Part shown: positions 13,401 through 26,300 of the stretch, piece after piece | Position numbering within the stretch: position 1 is the first letter of the stretch | Layout of the letters: each line of letters starts with the position of its first letter | DNA from: Pyropia haitanensis | Taxonomy: Eukaryota > Rhodophyta > Bangiophyceae > Bangiales > Bangiaceae | Reading direction: 5' to 3' | DNA length: 64,000 nt | Assembly (NCBI GenBank): GCA_008729055.1 | Contig: SDUX01000003.1 | Coordinates: 1-64,000, forward strand | Notes under the pieces: generated by a model | What the model was told of the DNA's origin: nothing | What the model saw: the letters and a program-made list of their open reading frames with translations, nothing else | The model's database searches: none | Position numbers and translations under genes: made by a program

Positions 13401-16079
13401 CAGTGGGCAAAAGTGGATGAGAAGCGGCCTACCACCCCATGCACGACCGTGGGGGTCGAACGTCGGACATGGAGCGGGCGGATCTATGGCTGGAATGAAG
13501 GATGCGCGCCAATTCGGCCGCCGGATGGTGTGCAGCATCGCTGTAGACGCAAAAGTGGGCAAAAGTGGGCAAAAGTGGGCAAAAGTGGGTAGGAAGTGGG
13601 TAAGAAGTGGGCAAAAAGTGGGCAAAAAGGGGGCCAAATTGGGACACAAATGGGCAATTGGGGGCAAGAACTTTCCATAACTGCAAAGAAAATTGAGGTG
13701 AAAGTCGCCAGAAAGTGGTCCAACAGTGGCCACAAAGTGCGCCCCGCCACCCAAACTGTCCACTGCGCGTTCCGCCCGTCACACTGGCGTGGACGGTGTG
13801 AGGGCGGAACTTTTGTCGCCGACCGTCACACCTGGCTGTCGGGACCCCCACGTGGCAAAAAGCATTCCACAAAATTGACACGTGGAAACCGGCCCTCCAC
13901 AAAACACTCGTTGCATCCAACGGACGCGCCAACGAACGGGTCGGCCAACCACCCCATGCACGACGGTGCGGGTGGAACCTCGGACGTCGAGCGGGCGGAT
14001 GTATGGCTGAAATAAAGGATGCGAGCGAATTCGGCCGCCGGAGCGCGTGCTGCATTGCTGTACACGCAAAAGTGGGCAAAAGTGGGCAACAGTGGGCAAA
14101 AGTGGATGAGAAGCGGCCTACCACCCCATGCACGACCGTGGGGGTCGAACGTCGGACATGGAGCGGGCGGATCTATGGCTGGAATGAAGGATGCGCGCCA
14201 ATTCGGCCGCCGGATGGTGTGCAGCATCGCTGTAGACGCAAAAGTGGGCAAAAGTGGGCAAAAGTGGGCAAAAGTGGGTAGGAAGTGGGTAAGAAGTGGG
14301 CAAAAAGTGGGCAAAAAGGGGGCCAAATTGGGACACAAATGGGCAATTGGGGGCAAGAACTTTCCATAACTGCAAAGAAAATTGAGGTGAAAGTCGCCAG
14401 AAAGTGGTCCAACAGTGGCCACAAAGTGCGCCCCGCCACCCAAACTGTCCACTGCGCGTTCCGCCCGTCACACTGGCGTGGACGGTGTGAGGGCGGAACT
14501 TTTGTCGCCGACCGTCACACCTGGCTGTGGGACCCCCACGTGGCAAAAAGCATTCCACAAAATTGACACGTGGAAACCGGCGCTCCACAAAACACTCGTT
14601 GCATCCAACGGACGCGCCAACGAACGGGTCGGCCAACCACCCCATGCACGACGGTGCGGGTGGAACCTCGGACGTCGAGCGGGCGGATGTATGGCTGAAA
14701 TAAAGGATGCGAGCGAATTCGGCCGCCGGAGCGCGTGCTGCATTGCTGTACACGCAAAAGTGGGCAAAAGTGGGCAACAGTGGGCAAAAGTGGATGAGAA
14801 GCGGCCTACCACCCCATGCACGACCGTGGGGGTCGAACGTCGGACATGGAGCGGGCGGATCTATGGCTGGAATGAAGGATGCGCGCCAATTCGGCCGCCG
14901 GATGGTGTGCAGCATCGCTGTAGACGCAAAAGTGGGCAAAAGTGGGCAAAAGTGGGCAAAAGTGGGTAGGAAGTGGGTAAGAAGTGGGCAAAAAGTGGGC
15001 AAAAAGGGGGCCAAATTGGGACACAAATGGGCAATTGGGGGCAAGAACTTTCCATAACTGCAAAGAAAATTGAGGTGAAAGTCGCCAGAAAGTGGTCCAA
15101 CAGTGGCCACAAAGTGCGCCCCGCCACCCAAACTGTCCACTGCGCGTTCCGCCCGTCACACTGGCGTGGACGGTGTGAGGGCGGAACTTTTGTCGCCGAC
15201 CGTCACACCTGGCTGTGGGACCCCCACGTGGCAAAAAGCATTCCACAAAATTGACACGTGGAAACCGGCCCTCCACAAAACACTCGTTGCATCCAACGGA
15301 CGCGCCAACGAACGGGTCGGCCAACCACCCCATGCACGACGGTGCGGGTGGAACCTCGGACGTCGAGCGGGCGGATGTATGGCTGAAATAAAGGATGCGA
15401 GCGAATTCGGCCGCCGGAGCGCGTGCTGCATTGCTGTACACGCAAAAGTGGGCAAAAGTGGGCAACAGTGGGCAAAAGTGGATGAGAAGCGGCCTACCAC
15501 CCCATGCACGACCGTGGGGGTCGAACGTCGGACATGGAGCGGGCGGATCTATGGCTGGAATGAAGGATGCGCGCCAATTCGGCCGCCGGATGGTGTGCAG
15601 CATCGCTGTAGACGCAAAAGTGGGCAAAAGTGGGCAAAAGTGGGCAAAAGTGGGTAGGAAGTGGGTAAGAAGTGGGCAAAAAGTGGGCAAAAAGGGGGCC
15701 AAATTGGGACACAAATGGGCAATTGGGGGCAAGAACTTTCCATAACTGCAAAGAAAATTGAGGTGAAAGTCGCCAGAAAGTGGTCCAACAGTGGCCACAA
15801 AGTGCGCCCCGCCACCCAAACTGTCCACTGCGCGTTCCGCCCGTCACACTGGCGTGGACGGTGTGAGGGCGGAACTTTTGTCGCCGACCGTCACACCTGG
15901 CTGTCGGGACCCCCACGTGGCAAAAAGCATTCCACAAAATTGACACGTGGAAACCGGCCCTCCACAAAACACTCGTTGCATCCAACGGACGCGCCAACGA
16001 ACGGGTCGGCCAACCACCCCATGCACGACGGTGCGGGTGGAACCTCGGACGTCGAGCGGGCGGATGTATGGCTGAAATA

Positions 16080-16115
16080 CAGATGCAGACGGCGATGGAG
16101 TCGGCTGAGCGAATA
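16080..16115. other. 36-bp insertion of unrelated sequence in one unit
   Basis: Within monomer A of the unit anchored at 15947, GGCTGAAATA is followed by about 36 bases with no counterpart in other copies (it includes CAGATGCAGACGGCG and GAGTCGGCTGAGCG). The unit then resumes at AAGGATGCGGCGAATTC, two bases short. The unit is 723 bp, consistent with +36 and -2. The block ends in GAATA, close to the GAAATA at the insertion point, so a short flanking repeat is possible. No transposon ends are visible. Confidence 0.8.
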
Positions 16116-18731
16116 AGGATGCGGCGAATTCGGCCGCCGGAGCGCGTGCTGCATTGCTGTACACGCAAAAGTGGGCAAAAGTGGGCAACAGTGGGCAAAA
16201 GTGGATGAGAAGCGGCCTACCACCCCATGCACGACCGTGGGGGTCGAACGTCGGACATGGAGCGGGCGGATCTATGGCTGGAATGAAGGATGCGCGCCAA
16301 TTCGGCCGCCGGATGGTGTGCAGCATCGCTGTAGACGCAAAAGTGGGCAAAAGTGGGCAAAAGTGGGCAAAAGTGGGTAGGAAGTGGGTAAGAAGTGGGC
16401 AAAAAGTGGGCAAAAAGGGGGCCAAATTGGGACACAAATGGGCAATTGGGGGCAAGAACTTTCCATAACTGCAAAGAAAATTGAGACGAAAGTCGCCAGA
16501 AAGTGGTCCAACAGTGGCCACAAAGTGCGCCCCGCCACCCAAACTGTCCACTGCGCGTTCCGCCCGTCACACTGGCGTGGACGGTGTGAGGGCGGAACTT
16601 TTGTCGCCGACCGTCACACCTGGCTGTCGGGACCCCCACGTGGCAAAAAGCATTCCACAAAATTGACACGTGGAAACCGGCCCTCCACAAAACACTCGTT
16701 GCATCCAACGGACGCGCCAACGAACGGGTCGGCCAACCACCCCATGCACGACGGTGCGGGTGGAACCTCGGACGTCGAGCGGGCGGATGTATGGCTGAAA
16801 TAAAGGATGCGAGCGAATTCGGCCGCCGGAGCGCGTGCTGCATTGCTGTACACGCAAAAGTGGGCAAAAGTGGGCAACAGTGGGCAAAAGTGGATGAGAA
16901 GCGGCCTACCACCCCATGCACGACCGTGGGGGTCGAACGTCGGACATGGAGCGGGCGGATCTATGGCTGGAATGAAGGATGCGCGCCAATTCGGCCGCCG
17001 GATGGTGTGCAGCATCGCTGTAGACGCAAAAGTGGGCAAAAGTGGGCAAAAGTGGGCAAAAGTGGGTAGGAAGTGGGTAAGAAGTGGGCAAAAAGTGGGC
17101 AAAAAGGGGGCCAAATTGGGACACAAATGGGCAATTGGGGGCAAGAACTTTCCATAACTGCAAAGAAAATTGAGACGAAAGTCGCCAGAAAGTGGTCCAA
17201 CAGTGGCCACAAAGTGCGCCCCGCCACCCAAACTGTCCACTGCGCGTTCCGCCCGTCACACTGGCGTGGACGGTGTGAGGGCGGAACTTTTGTCGCCGAC
17301 CGTCACACCTGGCTGTGGGACCCCCACGTGGCAAAAAGCATTCCACAAAATTGACACGTGGAAACCGGCCCTCCACAAAACACTCGTTGCATCCAACGGA
17401 CGCGCCAACGAACGGGTCGGCCAACCACCCCATGCACGACGGTGCGGGTGGAACCTCGGACGTCGAGCGGGCGGATGTATGGCTGAAATAAAGGATGCGA
17501 GCGAATTCGGCCGCCGGAGCGCGTGCTGCATTGCTGTACACGCAAAAGTGGGCAAAAGTGGGCAACAGTGGGCAAAAGTGGATGAGAAGCGGCCTACCAC
17601 CCCATGCACGACCGTGGGGGTCGAACGTCGGACATGGAGCGGGCGGATCTATGGCTGGAATGAAGGATGCGCGCCAATTCGGCCGCCGGATGGTGTGCAG
17701 CATCGCTGTAGACGCAAAAGTGGGCAAAAGTGGGCAAAAGTGGGCAAAAGTGGGTAGGAAGTGGGTAAGAAGTGGGCAAAAAGTGGGCAAAAAGGGGGCC
17801 AAATTGGGACACAAATGGGCAATTGGGGGCAAGAACTTTCCATAACTGCAAAGAAAATTGAGACGAAAGTCGCCAGAAAGTGGTCCAACAGTGGCCACAA
17901 AGTGCGCCCCGCCACCCAAACTGTCCACTGCGCGTTCCGCCCGTCACACTGGCGTGGACGGTGTGAGGGCGGAACTTTTGTCGCCGACCGTCACACCTGG
18001 CTGTGGGACCCCCACGTGGCAAAAAGCATTCCACAAAATTGACACGTGGAAACCGGCCCTCCACAAAACACTCGTTGCATCCAACGGACGCGCCAACGAA
18101 CGGGTCGGCCAACCACCCCATGCACGACGGTGCGGGTGGAACCTCGGACGTCGAGCGGGCGGATGTATGGCTGAAATAAAGGATGCGAGCGAATTCGGCC
18201 GCCGGAGCGCGTGCTGCATTGCTGTACACGCAAAAGTGGGCAAAAGTGGGCAACAGTGGGCAAAAGTGGATGAGAAGCGGCCTACCACCCCATGCACGAC
18301 CGTGGGGGTCGAACGTCGGACATGGAGCGGGCGGATCTATGGCTGGAATGAAGGATGCGCGCCAATTCGGCCGCCGGATGGTGTGCAGCATCGCTGTAGA
18401 CGCAAAAGTGGGCAAAAGTGGGCAAAAGTGGGCAAAAGTGGGTAGGAAGTGGGTAAGAAGTGGGCAAAAAGTGGGCAAAAAGGGGGCCAAATTGGGACAC
18501 AAATGGGCAATTGGGGGCAAGAACTTTCCATAACTGCAAAGAAAATTGAGACGAAAGTCGCCAGAAAGTGGTCCAACAGTGGCCACAAAGTGCGCCCCGC
18601 CACCCAAACTGTCCACTGCGCGTTCCGCCCGTCACACTGGCGTGGACGGTGTGAGGGCGGAACTTTTGTCGCCGACCGTCACACCTGGCTGTGGGACCCC
18701 CACGTGGCAAAACATTCCACAAAATTGACAC

Positions 18732-19198
18732 GTGGAAACCGGCCTCCACAAACACTCGTTGCATCCAACGGACGCGCCAACGAACGGGTCGGCCAACCAC
18801 CCCATGCACGACGGTGCGGGTGGAACTCGGACGTCGAGCGGGCGGATGTATGGCTGAATAAGGATGCGAGCGAATTCGGGCCGGAGGGTGCTGCGCTGTA
18901 ACGAAAGTGGGGGGGCAAAGGGGGGAGGGGCCAATGCGGTGGGGGATGATGGGCGGGTCAGCTGGAAGGTGGCGCCAGGCGGAGGTGCGCACGCTGTAGA
19001 CGCCAAAACAGTGGGGCAAAAGTGGGCAAAAGTGGGGTCCAAAGTGGCCACAAAGTGCGCCCCGCCACCCAAACGTCCACTGCGCGTTCCGCCCGTCACA
19101 CTGGCGTGGACGGTGTGAGGGCGGAACTTTTGTCGCCGACCGTCACACCTGGCTGTGGGGACCCCCACGTGGCAAAAAGCATTCCACAAAATTGACAC
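18732..19198 (+). repeat. Truncated and scrambled 467-bp unit
   Basis: Monomer A starts normally but loses bases from about 18715 onward (AAAACATTCC, GGCCTCCACAAACACTCG). From about 18880 to 19030 the expected A tail, B monomer and long G-rich tract are replaced by irregular G-rich sequence with runs of up to seven G. Recognisable pieces such as CGCTGTAGACGC remain. Normal sequence resumes at about 19037 (GTGGCCACAAAGTGCG). About 220 bp of the unit is missing. Flanking units are intact, so this is a single isolated lesion. Confidence 0.85.
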
Positions 19199-22100
19199 GT
19201 GGAAACCGGCCCTCCACAAAACACTCGTTGCATCCAACGGACGCGCCAACGAACGGGTCGGCCAACCACCCCATGCACGACGGTGCGGGTGGAACCTCGG
19301 ACGTCGAGCGGGCGGATGTATGGCTGAAATAAAGGATGCGAGCGAATTCGGCCGCCGGAGCGCGTGCTGCATTGCTGTACACGCAAAAGTGGGCAAAAGT
19401 GGGCAACAGTGGGCAAAAGTGGATGAGAAGCGGCCTACCACCCCATGCACGACCGTGGGGGTCGAACGTCGGACATGGAGCGGGCGGATCTATGGCTGGA
19501 ATGAAGGATGCGCGCCAATTCGGCCGCCGGATGGTGTGCAGCATCGCTGTAGACGCAAAAGTGGGCAAAAGTGGGCAAAAGTGGGCAAAAGTGGGTAGGA
19601 AGTGGGTAAGAAGTGGGCAAAAAGTGGGCAAAAAGGGGGCCAAATTGGGACACAAATGGGCAATTGGGGGCAAGAACTTTCCATAACTGCAAAGAAAATT
19701 GAGACGAAAGTCGCCAGAAAGTGGTCCAACAGTGGCCACAAAGTGCGCCCCGCCACCCAAACTGTCCACTGCGCGTTCCGCCCGTCACACTGGCGTGGAC
19801 GGTGTGAGGGCGGAACTTTTGTCGCCGACCGTCACACCTGGCTGTGGGACCCCCACGTGGCAAAAAGCATTCCACAAAATTGACACGTGGAAACCGGCCC
19901 TCCACAAAACACTCGTTGCATCCAACGGACGCGCCAACGAACGGGTCGGCCAACCACCCCATGCACGACGGTGCGGGTGGAACCTCGGACGTCGAGCGGG
20001 CGGATGTATGGCTGAAATAAAGGATGCGAGCGAATTCGGCCGCCGGAGCGCGTGCTGCATTGCTGTACACGCAAAAGTGGGCAAAAGTGGGCAACAGTGG
20101 GCAAAAGTGGATGAGAAGCGGCCTACCACCCCATGCACGACCGTGGGGGTCGAACGTCGGACATGGAGCGGGCGGATCTATGGCTGGAATGAAGGATGCG
20201 CGCCAATTCGGCCGCCGGATGGTGTGCAGCATCGCTGTAGACGCAAAAGTGGGCAAAAGTGGGCAAAAGTGGGCAAAAGTGGGTAGGAAGTGGGTAAGAA
20301 GTGGGCAAAAAGTGGGCAAAAAGGGGGCCAAATTGGGACACAAATGGGCAATTGGGGGCAAGAACTTTCCATAACTGCAAAGAAAATTGAGACGAAAGTC
20401 GCCAGAAAGTGGTCCAACAGTGGCCACAAAGTGCGCCCCGCCACCCAAACTGTCCACTGCGCGTTCCGCCCGTCACACTGGCGTGGACGGTGTGAGGGCG
20501 GAACTTTTGTCGCCGACCGTCACACCTGGCTGTGGGACCCCCACGTGGCAAAAAGCATTCCACAAAATTGACACGTGGAAACCGGCCCTCCACAAAACAC
20601 TCGTTGCATCCAACGGACGCGCCAACGAACGGGTCGGCCAACCACCCCATGCACGACGGTGCGGGTGGAACCTCGGACGTCGAGCGGGCGGATGTATGGC
20701 TGAAATAAAGGATGCGAGCGAATTCGGCCGCCGGAGCGCGTGCTGCATTGCTGTACACGCAAAAGTGGGCAAAAGTGGGCAACAGTGGGCAAAAGTGGAT
20801 GAGAAGCGGCCTACCACCCCATGCACGACCGTGGGGGTCGAACGTCGGACATGGAGCGGGCGGATCTATGGCTGGAATGAAGGATGCGCGCCAATTCGGC
20901 CGCCGGATGGTGTGCAGCATCGCTGTAGACGCAAAAGTGGGCAAAAGTGGGCAAAAGTGGGCAAAAGTGGGTAGGAAGTGGGTAAGAAGTGGGCAAAAAG
21001 TGGGCAAAAAGGGGGCCAAATTGGGACACAAATGGGCAATTGGGGGCAAGAACTTTCCATAACTGCAAAGAAAATTGAGACGAAAGTCGCCAGAAAGTGG
21101 TCCAACAGTGGCCACAAAGTGCGCCCCGCCACCCAAACTGTCCACTGCGCGTTCCGCCCGTCACACTGGCGTGGACGGTGTGAGGGCGGAACTTTTGTCG
21201 CCGACCGTCACACCTGGCTGTGGGACCCCCACGTGGCAAAAAGCATTCCACAAAATTGACACGTGGAAACCGGCCCTCCACAAAACACTCGTTGCATCCA
21301 ACGGACGCGCCAACGAACGGGTCGGCCAACCACCCCATGCACGACGGTGCGGGTGGAACCTCGGACGTCGAGCGGGCGGATGTATGGCTGAAATAAAGGA
21401 TGCGAGCGAATTCGGCCGCCGGAGCGCGTGCTGCATTGCTGTACACGCAAAAGTGGGCAAAAGTGGGCAACAGTGGGCAAAAGTGGATGAGAAGCGGCCT
21501 ACCACCCCATGCACGACCGTGGGGGTCGAACGTCGGACATGGAGCGGGCGGATCTATGGCTGGAATGAAGGATGCGCGCCAATTCGGCCGCCGGATGGTG
21601 TGCAGCATCGCTGTAGACGCAAAAGTGGGCAAAAGTGGGCAAAAGTGGGCAAAAGTGGGTAGGAAGTGGGTAAGAAGTGGGCAAAAAGTGGGCAAAAAGG
21701 GGGCCAAATTGGGACACAAATGGGCAATTGGGGGCAAGAACTTTCCATAACTGCAAAGAAAATTGAGACGAAAGTCGCCAGAAAGTGGTCCAACAGTGGC
21801 CACAAAGTGCGCCCCGCCACCCAAACTGTCCACTGCGCGTTCCGCCCGTCACACTGGCGTGGACGGTGTGAGGGCGGAACTTTTGTCGCCGACCGTCACA
21901 CCTGGCTGTGGGGACCCCCACGTGGCAAAAAGCATTCCACAAAATTGACACGTGGAAACCGGCCCTCCACAAAACACTCGTTGCATCCAACGGACGCGCC
22001 AACGAACGGGTCGGCCAACCACCCCATGCACGACGGTGCGGGTGGAACCTCGGACGTCGAGCGGGCGGATGTATGGCTGAAATAAAGGATGCGAGCGAAT

Positions 22101-22640
22101 TCGGCCGCCGGAGCGCGTGCTGCATTGCTGTACACGCAAAAGTGGGCAAAAGTGGGCAACAGTGGGCAAAAGTGGATGAGAAGCGGCCTACCACCCCATG
22201 CACGACCGTGGGGGTCGAACGTCGGACATGGAGCGGGCGGATCTATGGCTGGAATGAAGGATGCGCGCCAATTCGGCCGCCGGATGGTGTGCAGCATCGC
22301 TGTAGACGCAAAAGTGGGCAAAAGTGGGCAAAAGTGGGCAAAAGTGGGTAGGAAGTGGGTAAGAAGTGGGCAAAAAGTGGGCAAAAAGGGGGCCAAATTG
22401 GGACACAAATGGGCAATTGGGGGCAAGAACTTTCCATAACTGCAAAGAAAATTGAGACGAAAGTCGCCAGAAAGTGGTCCAACAGTGGCCACAAAGTGCG
22501 CCCCGCCACCCAAACTGTCCACTGCGCGTTCCGCCCGTCACACTGGCGTGGACGGTGTGAGGGCGGAACTTTTGTCGCCGACCGTCACACCTGGCTGTGG
22601 GGACCCCCACGTGGCAAAAAGCATTCCACAAAATTGACAC

Positions 22641-23329
22641 GTGGAAACCGGCCCTCCACAAAACACTCGTTGCATCCAACGGACGCGCCAACGAACGGGT
22701 CGGCCAACCACCCCATGCACGACGGTGCGGGTGGAACCTCGGACGTCGAGCGGGCGGATGTATGGCTGAAATAAAGGATGCGAGCGAATTCGGCCGCCGG
22801 AGCGCGTGCTGCATTGCTGTACACGCAAAAGTGGGCAAAAGTGGGCAACAGTGGGCAAAAGTGGATGAGAAGCGGCCTACCACCCCATGCACGACCGTGG
22901 GGGTCGAACGTCGGACATGGAGCGGGCGGATCTATGGCTGGAATGAAGGATGCGCGCCAATTCGGCCGCCGGATGGTGTGCAGCATCGCTGTAGACGCAA
23001 AAGTGGGCAAAAGTGGGCAAAAGTGGGCAAAAGTGGGTAGGAAGTGGGTAAGAAGTGGGCAAAAAGTGGGCAAAAAGGGGGCCAAATTGGGACACAAATG
23101 GGCAATTGGGGGCAAGAACTTTCCATAACTGCAAAGAAAATTGAGACGAAAGTCGCCAGAAAGTGGTCCAACAGTGGCCACAAAGTGCGCCCCGCCACCC
23201 AAACTGTCCACTGCGCGTTCCGCCCGTCACACTGGCGTGGACGGTGTGAGGGCGGAACTTTTGTCGCCGACCGTCACACCTGGCTGTGGGGACCCCCACG
23301 TGGCAAAAAGCATTCCACAAAATTGACAC
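22641..23329 (+). repeat. Reference unit for subfamily II
   Basis: This clean 689-bp copy shows all subfamily II markers and is flanked by copies at 21952 and 23330 that read the same by eye. Its hairpin lies at 23217-23258 in the long one-bulge form. The hexamer after GAAAATT is GAGACG. Confidence 0.85.
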
Positions 23330-26300
23330 GTGGAAACCGGCCCTCCACAAAACACTCGTTGCATCCAACGGACGCGCCAACGAACGGGTCGGCCAACCAC
23401 CCCATGCACGACGGTGCGGGTGGAACCTCGGACGTCGAGCGGGCGGATGTATGGCTGAAATAAAGGATGCGAGCGAATTCGGCCGCCGGAGCGCGTGCTG
23501 CATTGCTGTACACGCAAAAGTGGGCAAAAGTGGGCAACAGTGGGCAAAAGTGGATGAGAAGCGGCCTACCACCCCATGCACGACCGTGGGGGTCGAACGT
23601 CGGACATGGAGCGGGCGGATCTATGGCTGGAATGAAGGATGCGCGCCAATTCGGCCGCCGGATGGTGTGCAGCATCGCTGTAGACGCAAAAGTGGGCAAA
23701 AGTGGGCAAAAGTGGGCAAAAGTGGGTAGGAAGTGGGTAAGAAGTGGGCAAAAAGTGGGCAAAAAGGGGGCCAAATTGGGACACAAATGGGCAATTGGGG
23801 GCAAGAACTTTCCATAACTGCAAAGAAAATTGAGACGAAAGTCGCCAGAAAGTGGTCCAACAGTGGCCACAAAGTGCGCCCCGCCACCCAAACTGTCCAC
23901 TGCGCGTTCCGCCCGTCACACTGGCGTGGACGGTGTGAGGGCGGAACTTTTGTCGCCGACCGTCACACCTGGCTGTGGGACCCCCACGTGGCAAAAAGCA
24001 TTCCACAAAATTGACACGTGGAAACCGGCCCTCCACAAAACACTCGTTGCATCCAACGGACGCGCCAACGAACGGGTCGGCCAACCACCCCATGCACGAC
24101 GGTGCGGGTGGAACCTCGGACGTCGAGCGGGCGGATGTATGGCTGAAATAAAGGATGCGAGCGAATTCGGCCGCCGGAGCGCGTGCTGCATTGCTGTACA
24201 CGCAAAAGTGGGCAAAAGTGGGCAACAGTGGGCAAAAGTGGATGAGAAGCGGCCTACCACCCCATGCACGACCGTGGGGGTCGAACGTCGGACATGGAGC
24301 GGGCGGATCTATGGCTGGAATGAAGGATGCGCGCCAATTCGGCCGCCGGATGGTGTGCAGCATCGCTGTAGACGCAAAAGTGGGCAAAAGTGGGCAAAAG
24401 TGGGCAAAAGTGGGTAGGAAGTGGGTAAGAAGTGGGCAAAAAGTGGGCAAAAAGGGGGCCAAATTGGGACACAAATGGGCAATTGGGGGCAAGAACTTTC
24501 CATAACTGCAAAGAAAATTGAGACGAAAGTCGCCAGAAAGTGGTCCAACAGTGGCCACAAAGTGCGCCCCGCCACCCAAACTGTCCACTGCGCGTTCCGC
24601 CCGTCACACTGGCGTGGACGGTGTGAGGGCGGAACTTTTGTCGCCGACCGTCACACCTGGCTGTGGGACCCCCACGTGGCAAAAAGCATTCCACAAAATT
24701 GACACGTGGAAACCGGCCCTCCACAAAACACTCGTTGCATCCAACGGACGCGCCAACGAACGGGTCGGCCAACCACCCCATGCACGACGGTGCGGGTGGA
24801 ACCTCGGACGTCGAGCGGGCGGATGTATGGCTGAAATAAAGGATGCGAGCGAATTCGGCCGCCGGAGCGCGTGCTGCATTGCTGTACACGCAAAAGTGGG
24901 CAAAAGTGGGCAACAGTGGGCAAAAGTGGATGAGAAGCGGCCTACCACCCCATGCACGACCGTGGGGGTCGAACGTCGGACATGGAGCGGGCGGATCTAT
25001 GGCTGGAATGAAGGATGCGCGCCAATTCGGCCGCCGGATGGTGTGCAGCATCGCTGTAGACGCAAAAGTGGGCAAAAGTGGGCAAAAGTGGGCAAAAGTG
25101 GGTAGGAAGTGGGTAAGAAGTGGGCAAAAAGTGGGCAAAAAGGGGGCCAAATTGGGACACAAATGGGCAATTGGGGGCAAGAACTTTCCATAACTGCAAA
25201 GAAAATTGAGACGAAAGTCGCCAGAAAGTGGTCCAACAGTGGCCACAAAGTGCGCCCCGCCACCCAAACTGTCCACTGCGCGTTCCGCCCGTCACACTGG
25301 CGTGGACGGTGTGAGGGCGGAACTTTTGTCGCCGACCGTCACACCTGGCTGTGGGACCCCCACGTGGCAAAAAGCATTCCACAAAATTGACACGTGGAAA
25401 CCGGCCCTCCACAAAACACTCGTTGCATCCAACGGACGCGCCAACGAACGGGTCGGCCAACCACCCCATGCACGACGGTGCGGGTGGAACCTCGGACGTC
25501 GAGCGGGCGGATGTATGGCTGAAATAAAGGATGCGAGCGAATTCGGCCGCCGGAGCGCGTGCTGCATTGCTGTACACGCAAAAGTGGGCAAAAGTGGGCA
25601 ACAGTGGGCAAAAGTGGATGAGAAGCGGCCTACCACCCCATGCACGACCGTGGGGGTCGAACGTCGGACATGGAGCGGGCGGATCTATGGCTGGAATGAA
25701 GGATGCGCGCCAATTCGGCCGCCGGATGGTGTGCAGCATCGCTGTAGACGCAAAAGTGGGCAAAAGTGGGCAAAAGTGGGCAAAAGTGGGTAGGAAGTGG
25801 GTAAGAAGTGGGCAAAAAGTGGGCAAAAAGGGGGCCAAATTGGGACACAAATGGGCAATTGGGGGCAAGAACTTTCCATAACTGCAAAGAAAATTGAGCG
25901 AAAGTCGCCAGAAAGTGGTCCAACAGTGGCCACAAAGTGCGCCCCGCCACCCAAACTGTCCACTGCGCGTTCCGCCCGTCACACTGGCGTGGACGGTGTG
26001 AGGGCGGAACTTTTGTCGCCGACCGTCACACCTGGCTGTGGGACCCCCACGTGGCAAAAAGCATTCCACAAAATTGACACGTGGAAACCGGCCCTCCACA
26101 AAACACTCGTTGCATCCAACGGACGCGCCAACGAACGGGTCGGCCAACCACCCCATGCACGACGGTGCGGGTGGAACCTCGGACGTCGAGCGGGCGGATG
26201 TATGGCTGAAATAAAGGATGCGAGCGAATTCGGCCGCCGGAGCGCGTGCTGCATTGCTGTACACGCAAAAGTGGGCAAAAGTGGGCAACAGTGGGCAAAA

